DNA from: Advenella incenata
GTDB taxonomy: Bacteria > Pseudomonadota > Gammaproteobacteria > Burkholderiales > Burkholderiaceae_B
Length of the DNA stretch: 64,000 nucleotides
Assembly (NCBI RefSeq): GCF_004217095.1
Contig: NZ_SHKO01000002.1
Coordinates: 1,027,599-1,091,598, forward strand
Direction of reading: 5' to 3'
Below are positions 51,544-60,968 of the stretch, in pieces. The notes beneath the pieces were generated by a model that saw only the letters and a program-made list of their open reading frames with translations, made no database searches and had not been told where the DNA came from. Within the stretch, counting starts at the first letter, position 1. Every line of letters starts with the position of its first letter. A program made the translations under genes and the position numbers.

Positions 51544-52692
51544 ATGAATAATTTAATATCTAAATCTATTAGCTGGTTTTGTGCGGTATTTCTAGTACTG
51601 ACATGCAATATCGCCTGGCCAGCCAGCACAGTGGAGTCTGCATCTACGGTACAGGACATAACAGGCAGGACAGTTAAGATAAAGCTCCCTGTGCAGCGTG
51701 TCATGCTCGGAGAGGGCCGCATGCTTTACCTTACGTCTATTCTAGATACTGATCATCCATTGGATAGAATAGTAGGATGGCGTAAAGACCTAATGCAAAC
51801 AGACCCTGATACCTACAAAGAGTACCAAGAGAAATTTCCGCAGATCGAAAAACTACCAATAATAGGAGGCTTTAACGATGGATCATTTAGTATAGAACAA
51901 GCGCTTTCACTGAAACCTGATGTTCTCATTCTTAACGTTGAGTCCAAGCGAGCGGCAGAAGATGGCCAGTATATTCAAAAACTTGCTACCCTGAATATAC
52001 CGGTCGTATTTGTAGATTTCCGAAACGATCCGACAAAAAATACGGTCCCATCCTTGCGAATTTTTGGGAAACTCTTTGGAAAGGAACAGCGAGCCGAGGA
52101 GTTCCTCAAATTTTATAAAAATCAGACCAAACTCGTTACCGATGTCATTGAACACATAAATCCCAAAAGGCCAACCGTGTTTCTGGAACGTATCGGAGGC
52201 TACACTGATGATTGCTGTTTAAGTTTTGGAAATGAGAATTTTGGCCGATTCGTGGAGCTGGCTGGAGGTGATAACATTGCAAAAAATATTATTAAAGGCA
52301 CATTTGGCCAAGTCAATCCAGAACAGATAATAGCGTCTTCGCCTGAATACGTCATTGTCACCAGTGCAAATTGGAGCGCCATTGCGCCCAATGGCGAGTG
52401 GATTGGTGTCGGACCAGGAGCAGATTTGTCAGTCGAAAAGAGTAAACTTAAAAACTATGCTAGCCGTACAGTATATAAAGATACAATCGCTGCAAAAAAC
52501 AATCATATTTATGCTGTATGGCACCAATTTTATAATAGTCCATATCAATTTATTGCCATCCAACAATTCGCTAAATGGCTACACCCAGACCTTTTTAAAT
52601 CTTTAAATCCGGACGAAAACTTCAAAGTGCTCCATGATAGATTTCTTCCTATACCCTATAAAAAAGGCTATTTTTTAGGGCTTGCTGATTAA
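51544..52692 (+). CDS. Iron-siderophore ABC transporter periplasmic binding protein
   Basis: Protein of 382 residues of the TroA/FepB/BtuF superfamily, with a signal peptide (hydrophobic to ...CNIAWPAS) and the two-lobed fold (ILNVESKRAAEDGQYIQKL; FGQVNPEQIIASSPEYVIVTSA). It takes a ferric chelate from the receptor and delivers it to the permease. It lies 24 bases after the receptor gene and abuts the permease start. Confidence 0.87.
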   Translation: MNNLISKSISWFCAVFLVLTCNIAWPASTVESASTVQDITGRTVKIKLPVQRVMLGEGRMLYLTSILDTDHPLDRIVGWRKDLMQTDPDTYKEYQEKFPQIEKLPIIGGFNDGSFSIEQALSLKPDVLILNVESKRAAEDGQYIQKLATLNIPVVFVDFRNDPTKNTVPSLRIFGKLFGKEQRAEEFLKFYKNQTKLVTDVIEHINPKRPTVFLERIGGYTDDCCLSFGNENFGRFVELAGGDNIAKNIIKGTFGQVNPEQIIASSPEYVIVTSANWSAIAPNGEWIGVGPGADLSVEKSKLKNYASRTVYKDTIAAKNNHIYAVWHQFYNSPYQFIAIQQFAKWLHPDLFKSLNPDENFKVLHDRFLPIPYKKGYFLGLAD

Positions 52693-53763
52693 ATGCATAC
52701 ATCCGAAGACATCGCCCAAGTCAGTAGGTACGCCCCTCAGTCAACACAGTATATAAAAACTATCTATCGTAAGACGGCCATTTTGACGGTCCTGGCAGTG
52801 CTACTGTTCTTGAGTTTCGTATTTGACCTTGCGATAGGCCCATCTCAATATGCGTTTTCTGAAGTACTGAATGCGTTATTTCTCTTTGATTCGTCCAATG
52901 AACAGATAAAAACTGTGCTTTGGGAGATTCGAATGCCAGTGGCGCTCATGGCTGTCCTCGTGGGCGCTTCATTATCAGTTTCGGGTGCCCAGATGCAAAC
53001 CATTCTGAATAATCCGCTCGCGAGCCCTTTTACTCTTGGGATTTCTGCTGCTGCGAGTTTTGGAGCGGCGCTTGCCCTGGCGTTCGGGGTAAAAATACTA
53101 CCTGGAATATCAAACTATATCGTACCCCTAAATGCCTTTTTTATGGCTGCGCTCTCTGCATTGCTTATCTTCTTTTTAAGCAAACGGCGGGGAGCCACCA
53201 CAGAAACAGTGGTACTACTGGGTATCGCACTCGTTTTTTCCTTTAACTCGCTGCTTGCTGCCGTTCAGTATTTTGCATCCGAGCAGGCCGTTGCTGCAGT
53301 GGTGTTTTGGACAATGGGAAGCTTGACCAAAGCGACCTGGGGAAAACTCGCATTAATTGGCCTATCTTTGGTATTTGTTCTACCCATTTTTTTTAGACGA
53401 GTTTGGATACTTACCTCCCTACGTTTGGGAGATGAAAAAGCTGCTAGTTTCGGAGTAAACGTAGGCTATATCAGACTGGAGACTCTCATATTAACGAGTC
53501 TTCTGGCGGCGCTACCCGTTGCCTTTGTCGGTACGATTGGATTTATCGGTCTGGTTGGTCCGCATATCGCCAGGATGATCATTGGAGAGGATCAACGTTT
53601 CTTCCTGCCGGCGTCACTACTCATGGGATCTTTAATTTTATCGTTAAGTTCAATTTTGAGTAAAACGTTAATATCGGGCGCCATTTTCCCCATAGGGATA
53701 GTTACCTCTATTATCGGGATTCCGGTATTCTTCTCTTTGATCCTGGCCAGCAAAAAAGCATAG
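52693..53763 (+). CDS. FecCD-family iron-siderophore permease
   Basis: Inner-membrane permease of 356 residues with about nine hydrophobic helices, GASLSVSGAQMQTILNNPLASPFTLGIS and GTIGFIGLVGPHIARMIIGEDQRF as family landmarks. It starts at the base after the binding-protein stop. A single FecCD gene suggests a homodimeric pore. Confidence 0.9.
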   Translation: MHTSEDIAQVSRYAPQSTQYIKTIYRKTAILTVLAVLLFLSFVFDLAIGPSQYAFSEVLNALFLFDSSNEQIKTVLWEIRMPVALMAVLVGASLSVSGAQMQTILNNPLASPFTLGISAAASFGAALALAFGVKILPGISNYIVPLNAFFMAALSALLIFFLSKRRGATTETVVLLGIALVFSFNSLLAAVQYFASEQAVAAVVFWTMGSLTKATWGKLALIGLSLVFVLPIFFRRVWILTSLRLGDEKAASFGVNVGYIRLETLILTSLLAALPVAFVGTIGFIGLVGPHIARMIIGEDQRFFLPASLLMGSLILSLSSILSKTLISGAIFPIGIVTSIIGIPVFFSLILASKKA

Positions 53764-53765
53764 CT

Positions 53766-54521
53766 ATGACTTTACAAATCGCGAGCCTTGGTGCAAGCTA
53801 CGGGCGCAATCAAATTCTGAGCGAGGTCAGCACTCCTCCCATCCCGTTTGGAAATATTGTTTCGGTAGTCGGGCCCAATGCTGCGGGAAAATCTACGCTA
53901 TTTAAACGCATAGCCGGATTGATGCAAGGTCCAGGAGAGGTGATAATAGATAAAACAAAGGAGAAACGGGAACCGACAATTTCCTATATGCCTCAAATAT
54001 CTTACTCAACCGCTCGTATTACAGTATTCGAATCGATTGCTTTAGCACTCAAACAGGGCAGCAGTAAGTGGAAACTATCAGGTACAGAATTGGAACGTGT
54101 CGATGCAATATTGCATTCGATTCAGATAGAAAATCTGGCATTCAAAAATATCGGGGATTTAAGTGGTGGGCAGCTACAACTAGTATCGCTTGCGCAAACG
54201 CTCATACGCGATCCAGATATTGTGCTAATGGATGAACCAACCAGTGCTTTGGATATGCGTCGTCAGATCCAAGTGCTTGATTACATACGCGAATTAGCAA
54301 ATGGCCAGAAAAAACTGATATTTATTGCAATTCATGATCTAAATCATGCACTGCGGTTTTCTGATCTATGCATGGTAATCTCCGGTGGGTCTTTAGCCGC
54401 TTTTGGGAAAAGCGATATCGTCATTGACTCATCAATGCTCAGAAATATTTATGGAGTTTCTGCAAGAGTAGAAGATACTTCCATTGGTTTTAAACAGGTA
54501 CTAGTTGAATCTATCGTCTGA
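53766..54521 (+). CDS. Iron-siderophore ABC transporter ATPase
   Basis: Protein of 251 residues: Walker A GPNAAGKST (Ala for the common Gly) at 36-44, signature LSGGQLQLVSLAQTLIRDP, Walker B IVLMDEPTSALD and a conserved His in IAIHDLNHALRF. It begins two bases after the permease stop, and its 3' end overlaps the convergent MFS remnant by 21 bases. Confidence 0.9.
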   Translation: MTLQIASLGASYGRNQILSEVSTPPIPFGNIVSVVGPNAAGKSTLFKRIAGLMQGPGEVIIDKTKEKREPTISYMPQISYSTARITVFESIALALKQGSSKWKLSGTELERVDAILHSIQIENLAFKNIGDLSGGQLQLVSLAQTLIRDPDIVLMDEPTSALDMRRQIQVLDYIRELANGQKKLIFIAIHDLNHALRFSDLCMVISGGSLAAFGKSDIVIDSSMLRNIYGVSARVEDTSIGFKQVLVESIV

Positions 54522-55070
54522 CATAAAAGCCAATCTCTTTGGAAGGTAACGAGCAGTAATACCGATGAATATAGATGTTAATAAATAAGCACTGAAGACA
54601 AAAAAGTACGTTTTTTCTAAACCATACATCTGACCGAACATAGCGCCTAGTGCAATACCTGAAATTGACGAAAACTGAGAAACGCTCTGACTAACACCCA
54701 ATACCACGCCTTGGTTAGTACGATTTGCAATTCTCGATATCGTTGCTACGACAATGGGCTGAGTTCCGCCTAACAAAATACCCCACACAACGTATAAGCC
54801 AATAAAGACATCTACATTTCTAGTAACCGCTGCGACTATCACAACCAAGCCACAACCGAAAACGATAAACAACAGTTTGACCAAAGTTCCCCGTAACGAT
54901 TCATTCTCAAATATACGCGCCCATAACGGGGCTGAGATAATAAAACCTAGAGCCAGTGCTCCATACGCAATGCCTGTGGTTGTGTGAGAAACCTCAAAAA
55001 CGGAGCTCACATAACGTGAAAATACCGTCTGTGGAATCATTCTAGAAAGTAGCAAACCACCTAATACCAA
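54501..55070 (-). pseudogene. C-terminal half of an MFS transporter, N-terminus missing
   Basis: About 190 residues with six hydrophobic helices, equal to the second half of an MFS carrier (RMIPQTVFSRYVSSVFEVS, GIAYGALALGFIISAPLWARIF). The only start in this frame, a TTG at 55070, lies inside a membrane segment. The open frame continues upstream (AAAEKPLALSSLVPLYL) to 55214, where it meets the stop codon of the GntR gene in the same frame. The first half of the carrier is gone, which marks a recombination junction. MFS carriers beside siderophore uptake genes often export siderophores; this one is probably not functional. Confidence 0.65.
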
Positions 55071-55214
55071 ATAAAGCGGAACGAGACTGGACAGTGCAAG
55101 GGGTTTCTCCGCTGCAGCAATATGTTGTGGGTCTCCGGTAAGGGCTTGGCAAATTCGCGAATGGCTGATGGTGAAGAGCGCGTTGCACTGGGTATGCGAC
55201 CGAAGATAGATGTC

Positions 55215-56048
55215 TTATTCATTAGATGACGATTCGTCAGGCACTAACCCAGGTCTATACCCGACGTCATCTGGGTCCTCGTCGACGCGGTTGAGAACGA
55301 ACAGATGGCCAACATATAAATTGATGGCCGCAAAAACGAGATCTCCATTATTATCAGTTAGCCAGCGGCGAATTCTCACCAGTACCTCACCGACCGGGCG
55401 GTCAAACAAGGCAGCAACCTCTAAGTCGGCTCTCGCTATGGTGATCTCTTGTCGATAGCGAATGATCCGCGGCTTTGCATATCGTCGGACGAGATCACTT
55501 ATTTTTGCCTCAAGATCAGCATCTTTAGGAAATTTGGTGTAGATGTTCTGGGCCACGTACACATCGGATAAATTAAACTTTTCACTGTCTAGATGATGCA
55601 TCCGGAGAATGCGCGTGTACGAAATTGGTCTTTCTTGACACCCTTCCTCGGCGGATGCTAATTCCTTCGGCAATGCCATTTGCTGAGTTCGCCGAAGCAG
55701 CCGAACTTGCTGATCCTGCATCGCAGGGATATTGCTGAGCTGCGTTCCTTCTTGTACGAAAGTCCCCTTACCGCGGGTGCTTGTCAGGAGTCCATCATCG
55801 ACCAGCAGTTGCAACGCTTGACGGACGGTGTTTCGAGAGACGCTGTACTGCTCACAAAGCTCTGGAAGCGTTGGTAACTGTGTTCCGGGAGCCCATTCTC
55901 CCTTTGCAATTATGTCCTGAAATACGGCTGCTAACCTCAAATAGTGAGCGATCCTCCCTGTGTGAGCAGGGTTGCTGGGCGTGCGGTTATTGTGCCTGTT
56001 GAAAGAAAAAGCGCGGTGAGGCGCAGAAGAGTCTTGCGTTGGTTTCAT
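55215..56048 (-). CDS. GntR-family (HutC/UTRA) transcriptional regulator
   Basis: Regulator of 277 residues: N-terminal winged HTH (about 35-100; LPTLPELCEQYSVSRNTVRQALQLLVDDGLL and STRGKGTFVQ) and a C-terminal UTRA effector domain (about 115-270). Divergent from the AtuA locus, it is the natural regulator of that operon, most likely a repressor released by a substrate or CoA ester. A short perfect palindrome lies just beyond its start. Confidence 0.85.
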   Translation of the reverse strand: MKPTQDSSAPHRAFSFNRHNNRTPSNPAHTGRIAHYLRLAAVFQDIIAKGEWAPGTQLPTLPELCEQYSVSRNTVRQALQLLVDDGLLTSTRGKGTFVQEGTQLSNIPAMQDQQVRLLRRTQQMALPKELASAEEGCQERPISYTRILRMHHLDSEKFNLSDVYVAQNIYTKFPKDADLEAKISDLVRRYAKPRIIRYRQEITIARADLEVAALFDRPVGEVLVRIRRWLTDNNGDLVFAAINLYVGHLFVLNRVDEDPDDVGYRPGLVPDESSSNE

Positions 56049-56053
56049 AAAAG

Positions 56054-56063
56054 TACTATAGTA
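56054..56063. promoter_or_regulatory. Candidate GntR operator
   Basis: TACTATAGTA is a perfect 10-bp palindrome six bases before the GntR start codon and about 280 bases before AtuA. It is a weak candidate based on symmetry and position only. Confidence 0.3.
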
Positions 56064-56345
56064 GGTTCTATTGATCGTATAGGGGTGTGTTCTCCATTAT
56101 GTATCAGCTGATATATATGTGCAAGTGAGTAATCATTAATGGGGTGCAGTCTATATCGCATAGTTTGATTGATGGGGAAGCATTAAGCAAAATTTGTTGG
56201 GCAAAATTTCAAAGTGTGTTTCTGGGGTTTTGGCAACAATAACCGTCTATCAAAATTGCTTAAGTTAATACTAATGATTTTAGCGAGATCTCCATTGTGG
56301 TGTTGGTTGCTGCCTTGGGACTCCAAATAAAAGGAGTAACTGCAG

Positions 56346-57710
56346 ATGTATACAGGCAAGCACAGCGCTGACATAGTACGTATAGGTACTGGCGCCAGTT
56401 TTTCGGAAGAGCGAATCTATCCTGGTGTACAGTTGTTGAAGTATTCTAAACTAGACTACCTCGTTTGCGAATGTTTAGCTGAGCGTACGATTGCACGAGA
56501 GACGCTCAGTCGCGAGCGCAATCCTGAGCTTGGATACTGTCCAATGCTGGAGGAACGTATGATGGCCTTTATGCCTCTCTGTATCGAACAGAGTGTGCGG
56601 GTTGTCAGCAATATGGGTGCCGCCAATCCCATAAGTGCAGCCAAAGTGGTGCAACGCGTTGGTCGGGAACTGGGTTTGGGCGACGTTTCGTGTGCCGTAG
56701 TGTCTGGAGATGACGTTACAGAGCTATTAAAGAGGCATCCGGAGTTACCATTAATGGATAATTCCGGTCCACTTGAACAGCTGTTGCCGCGAATGGCTTC
56801 CGCGAATGTTTATCTTGGGGCAGACGTCATAGCCCAAGCGTTAGATACAGGGGCGCAGGTTGTGATAACTGGCCGCGTCGCCGACCCGTCGTTATATCTC
56901 GGCGTGCTGCTACATCATTTCTCATGGTCATACTCGGATATGAGTAAGTTAGCTGCAGGTTTGATAGGTGGCCACTTGTCAGAGTGTGGCACTCAAGTGA
57001 CCGGCGGATATTTCGCCGATCCAGGAAAAAAGGATGTGCCCAGGCTGGCGGACATAGGCTATCCATACATTGACGTAACTCGTTCCGGCGATGTAACTGT
57101 AAGCAAAACCCCGGGCTCTGGAGGTCGTGTCGACCGCATGACTTGCACTGAACAACTTCTTTATGAACTCCACGATCCCGCAAACTATATTACCCCGGAC
57201 TGTGTCGTCGATGTGACCAATATTTCATTCACGGAAGAAGGCAAAGACCGTATACGTGTAACGGGAGTACTTGGTAAACCTCGTACCGACACATATAAGG
57301 CGGTTATTGGCTATTTCGATGGATATATTGGTAGTGGTGAAGTTTCCTTTGCGGGTCCGAACGCAGTTGGGAGAGCACGCCTCGCAGCGGAGGTCGCCCA
57401 GGAACGATTCCGGCTTGAAGGAGGGGTTTGCACCGAAATGCAGATCGACCTGATTGGGATAAATTCATTGCACCAAAATATATTGCCTCATTCTGTTCCG
57501 TACGAGGTCCGATTACGCATCGCGGGTCGCTGCCCTGATCGCCGCTCCGCATTACTACTCGGTGAGCAAGTTCGTCACATGACGGTCCAGGGCCCATGTG
57601 CTGCGGGTGGGCCGATCAATCATGGTGCTCGAGAGGTGCTGGCCGTTGCAAGCGTGCTTGTGCCGCGCAAATGGGTGAAGACCCAAGTTACGCTGGAGGG
57701 TATGCAATGA
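56346..57710 (+). CDS. AtuA-family (DUF1446) protein
   Basis: Protein of 454 residues of the acyclic terpene utilisation AtuA family, known from citronellol and geraniol degradation loci and found in many other catabolic loci; the reaction is unknown. Recognisable blocks are VRIGTGASFSEERI, SNMGAANPISAAKVVQRV, VVITGRVADPSLYLG, GGHLSECGTQVTGGYFADP and TPGSGGRVDRMTCTEQLLYEL. AAAGGAG lies eight bases before ATG 56346. It overlaps the small partner gene by four bases. In many genomes the large and small AtuA domains are fused; here they are separate proteins. Confidence 0.87.
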   Translation: MYTGKHSADIVRIGTGASFSEERIYPGVQLLKYSKLDYLVCECLAERTIARETLSRERNPELGYCPMLEERMMAFMPLCIEQSVRVVSNMGAANPISAAKVVQRVGRELGLGDVSCAVVSGDDVTELLKRHPELPLMDNSGPLEQLLPRMASANVYLGADVIAQALDTGAQVVITGRVADPSLYLGVLLHHFSWSYSDMSKLAAGLIGGHLSECGTQVTGGYFADPGKKDVPRLADIGYPYIDVTRSGDVTVSKTPGSGGRVDRMTCTEQLLYELHDPANYITPDCVVDVTNISFTEEGKDRIRVTGVLGKPRTDTYKAVIGYFDGYIGSGEVSFAGPNAVGRARLAAEVAQERFRLEGGVCTEMQIDLIGINSLHQNILPHSVPYEVRLRIAGRCPDRRSALLLGEQVRHMTVQGPCAAGGPINHGAREVLAVASVLVPRKWVKTQVTLEGMQ

Positions 57711-58030
57711 GCAGAACCGTCAAAGTATATGACCTTGCGCACTCACGCTCCGGCGACAAAGGAAATATATCAAACATTGTCGTTGTAGCGTATGACGATG
57801 ACGGCTGGGAAATTCTCAGTCGGCTTCTGACCAGTGAGCGTGTTAAGCAGGCCTATAGTAGCGTTGCCGAAGGACCGGTAATTCGATATGAGCTTCCAAA
57901 GCTACGTGCGCTCAATTTCGTAATTCACAATGCGTTGGCTGGGGGTGTCACACGCTCGTTGCGATTGGATCCTCATGGGAAATCCTTGAGCAGCATCGTT
58001 TTATCTATTGTACTACCTTTGGAGAGCTGA
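57707..58030 (+). CDS. AtuA-like small C-terminal domain protein
   Basis: Protein of 107 residues starting VKVYDLAHSRSGDKGNISNI and ending PLES; this matches the ferredoxin-fold domain found at the C-terminus of fused AtuA proteins. ATG 57707 overlaps the AtuA stop (ATGA). It probably forms a complex with the large protein. Confidence 0.83.
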   Translation: MSRTVKVYDLAHSRSGDKGNISNIVVVAYDDDGWEILSRLLTSERVKQAYSSVAEGPVIRYELPKLRALNFVIHNALAGGVTRSLRLDPHGKSLSSIVLSIVLPLES

Positions 58031-58035
58031 ATATT

Positions 58036-58920
58036 GTGAATATCAGTCTACCGCTGCCACTCGAAGGCGCATGCGATTGCCATGTCCATGTATATGGGTC
58101 TAAGCAACTTTACCCGGTTAAGGACGAAAGTAGATACAGCTGGTACGACTCACCGGTGTCCGCGCACCAAGCCTTCGCAAGAAAGAGCGGAATCAGCCGT
58201 GCTGTCATCGTTCAACCAAGTATATACGGAACTGAGAACCATTGTACTCTTGACGCGGCGGCAAGTCTCCAGGGTGCGGGCAGGGCAGTCGTTGAAATTG
58301 ATGAGAACGCCATCACTGACGCAGAGCTTGACATCATGCATGCCAGTGGCGCGCGCGGCGTACGTTTGACGATTGCACTGGCAGGTCTGCCGGACGATTC
58401 ACTGTACCAGAGAACGGTCGTTCGCATTCAGGCGACTGCACTTCGCGTTGCGAGGAACAATTGGCATATCGAAGTGATGACGCCAGGCTGGCTTTCTGTT
58501 CGGCTAATTCCAGTATTACGGGACACGGGGTTGAAGTATTGTTTCGGTCATGTAGCGGGCCTTCGGCCTGAAATGGGTTCAGTCTCAGAGGAATTTCGAG
58601 CCATCTGTAGCGAGTTATCTCGAGGCGATCGATGTTACGTCAAGTTATCGGCGTTTTATCGCCTCTCCAAGCTATCGGGATATGACGACCTGCGCCCGAT
58701 CCTGCGCTCGTTAATGATGGATGTGCCGACCCGACTATTGTGGGGTACCGACTTCCCACATCCAAAGTACTCGGCCAAGGTAACGCCTGAACAACAATTG
58801 CAGGTACTTCTCGACTCCGTGTCCGATATTGAGACGCTCACACAGATCTTAGTTCATAACCCGCAACATTTTTACGATTTTGAGAATAAGGACCAGACTG
58901 CTGAAGCTCGTAGTCGTTGA
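58036..58920 (+). CDS. Amidohydrolase 2 family TIM-barrel hydrolase
   Basis: Protein of 294 residues of the 2-pyrone-4,6-dicarboxylate lactonase/amidohydrolase 2 family. H16-x-H18 in GACDCHVHVYG, the Tyr-rich DSRYSWYD block, and the terminal Asp of LLWGTDFPHPK are visible. It would open a lactone or hydrolyse a C-C or C-N bond in a cyclic acid. It starts with GTG six bases after the preceding stop in the AtuA operon. Confidence 0.83.
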   Translation: MNISLPLPLEGACDCHVHVYGSKQLYPVKDESRYSWYDSPVSAHQAFARKSGISRAVIVQPSIYGTENHCTLDAAASLQGAGRAVVEIDENAITDAELDIMHASGARGVRLTIALAGLPDDSLYQRTVVRIQATALRVARNNWHIEVMTPGWLSVRLIPVLRDTGLKYCFGHVAGLRPEMGSVSEEFRAICSELSRGDRCYVKLSAFYRLSKLSGYDDLRPILRSLMMDVPTRLLWGTDFPHPKYSAKVTPEQQLQVLLDSVSDIETLTQILVHNPQHFYDFENKDQTAEARSR

Positions 58921-59039
58921 CTCTGAAAGGACTAGTAGCGAGTCAGGCGCTTTCATGATGGAGGATGAGATCGGGTGATACCAGTATCGCTAGTGGTTGC
59001 GCATCTCTCGCCGGAAACAACAATTCAGAGGATAGAGAC

Positions 59040-60011
59040 ATGAAGATTTCAAGATTACTTATAAGTGCACTGATGGCAACTTGTTTCCTAGCCACGGCGC
59101 AGGAGCCATACCCTTCTCGTCCCGTAACTCTTGTGCTGGGGTTTGCACCTGGAGGGGCTGGTGAGCAAGTCGTTAGACCGTTGGAAAAGGAGCTAGCCAC
59201 TCAGTTAGGAAAGCCTTTGATTCTGGAGCATCGACCAGGTGCTACGGGTGCAATCGCAGCCTCGGCGGTGGCACGTGCAAGTCCGGCGGGCTATACATTA
59301 CTAATTGCCGGCACGGGAGGCCATGCCATACTCCCCGCTATTTCTCCAAAACTGAACTTCGATCCCGTCAATGACTTTACCCCAATCGCTGCGCTGTGCG
59401 GGGGGCCGAATGTCTTGCTGGTCAACAATGATCTCCCTGTAACAAATCTCGAACAGGTAATTAGCTATGCTAGGCAGCATCCGGGCAAACTTAATTTTGG
59501 TTCGACAGGCCACGGTAGTTCACTGCATATGAGTGGAGAACTACTAAAGCAAATGGCGAATATTGACATTGTACATGTTCCCTTTCAAGGAGGCGGACCC
59601 ATGATGGTTGCCCTTCTAAGCGGACAGATTCAAATGGCGTTTGCGAACCTACCCGCGGCTCTAGCGCAGATCCGTGGAGGTCAAGTGCGAGCAATCGCTG
59701 TAACGAGTCCTCAAAGGTTTCCTGGAACCCCGACAATTCCGACTTTTGCGGAGAGTGGACTACCTGGCTATGAGGTGACGTCTTGGTATGCTTTATTTGG
59801 GCCAAGAAATATGCCACAGCCAATTGTAGAGCGCTTAAATAAAGAGATCAATGCGGTTCTGCACAGCGCGGACTACAAAGCCAATTTACTCGTAAACGGC
59901 TTGATCCCCATCGGAGGAACACCGGCTGACCTACGCTATATGCTAGCTAAAGAGATAAGTAAATGGCGCGAGGTCGTACGCGCGCTCAATATTTTGAAAA
60001 ATGGAAGTTGA
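59040..60011 (+). CDS. Bug/TctC-family periplasmic solute receptor
   Basis: Receptor of 323 residues with a signal peptide ending CFLATA before QEPYPSRPVTLVLGFAPGGAGE. It has the complete family pattern: KPLILEHRPGATGAIA, LNFDPVNDFTPIA, GKLNFGSTGHGSSLH and a C-terminal LIPIGGTPADL. AGAGAC precedes ATG 59040. Its position behind AtuA and the amidohydrolase suggests that it captures the acid degraded by this operon. No TctAB genes are in view. Confidence 0.89.
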   Translation: MKISRLLISALMATCFLATAQEPYPSRPVTLVLGFAPGGAGEQVVRPLEKELATQLGKPLILEHRPGATGAIAASAVARASPAGYTLLIAGTGGHAILPAISPKLNFDPVNDFTPIAALCGGPNVLLVNNDLPVTNLEQVISYARQHPGKLNFGSTGHGSSLHMSGELLKQMANIDIVHVPFQGGGPMMVALLSGQIQMAFANLPAALAQIRGGQVRAIAVTSPQRFPGTPTIPTFAESGLPGYEVTSWYALFGPRNMPQPIVERLNKEINAVLHSADYKANLLVNGLIPIGGTPADLRYMLAKEISKWREVVRALNILKNGS

Positions 60012-60355
60012 GCACGTTTGGATTGTTGTGCTAAAACATGAGTTAGAATTCCGCGAATACGCTAGGCTTTGAGCAGACGTATTTCACCTTACAGGCTACG
60101 TCTGAGGGGCTGGGTTTCGTATGGTATCGCTATTCTTGGGTATAGACGATATCATTTCCGGCCGCATCTGTGTACCATTCGATCCACTTAGTGTAAAGCG
60201 GCGGACGTACTACGCCAACAGCGTTATGATACCCAAGGACAGAGTTATGATCGTTGAATTTTGCGAATGGTTGCAACCAGAAGGCCGTGATACGGAGCAG
60301 TTAATCGGTGTGATCCATAGACATCAATTCAACTTTGGTAGGCTTGAGGTCGAGT
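60012..60355. other. Intergenic stretch, nothing recognised
   Basis: No supported gene. The plus-strand frame 60121-60417 has no ribosome site and overlaps the end of the transposase remnant on the other strand. Confidence 0.4.
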
Positions 60356-60895
60356 CTATAGTTTTGTTCTTGTATGCGTTCTTTTCTGTGATCGGTACTC
60401 GATTAGAACAGCATTAGAATACTGAGTCTGTTCAGATAGTTCGAAGTATTTTCCCATCGGCGTTTTTCCATTATTAGCACTGTCAGGACGTTCCCTGTTG
60501 TAATAATACTGCCACTCTGGAAGTAAATCATCCAGAGTATTAATTGTCAGATCAACGGTCGCATAAAATTCTGCCTTGTCGGTTTTTTGAGACCGTTCTA
60601 CTTTCCTTTTTAGGTGTGGAAAGGTAGGTTTAATGGGGCGAAATTTGATTCCATGCTTTTGGAATTTTTCCTGTACTTTGATGGCAAAAAACTCTCGCCC
60701 AAGTTCAGTCTGAATGCGTTGAATTGGAAACGGCATATCTTCAATTACACAATTAATAAAATCCAGGGTATTTTCTGTAGTTCGCCGACGGTAAAGTCTT
60801 AGAACCCTGTAGCGAGTGCAGTCATCGACCGAAGAGTATTGGTACAAGTTAGGTCCGATTCTGCATGTATCCATTTGGACACGATCCGTAAGCAT
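60356..60895 (-). mobile_element. IS481-family transposase fragment
   Basis: The readable 179 residues are the integrase core: the first Asp in VQMDTCRIG, YSSVDDCTRYRVLRLY, PFPIQRIQTELGREFFA and the Glu in KVERSQKTDKAEFY. The second catalytic Asp is replaced by Glu (QTELGREF, normally QTDRGREF), and the N-terminal HTH is missing. The element is therefore truncated and probably dead. A strong inverted repeat lies just upstream at 60937. Confidence 0.75.
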
Positions 60896-60936
60896 CCAGT
60901 GAAGTCACCTTGCAAGGTCTTATCGGGGCTGCCAGG

Positions 60937-60968
60937 ATAGTGTCCACTCCCTGATAAGTGGACACTAT
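60937..60968. repeat. 12-bp perfect inverted repeat between two IS fragments
   Basis: ATAGTGTCCACT (60937-60948) and AGTGGACACTAT (60957-60968) with an 8-base loop. It sits between the IS481 fragment and the IS66 fragment and could be two IS ends abutted. Confidence 0.7.

Noticed and set aside
60121..60417. Plus-strand open frame of 98 codons
   Set aside because: It has no ribosome site, no recognisable family and overlaps the transposase fragment.
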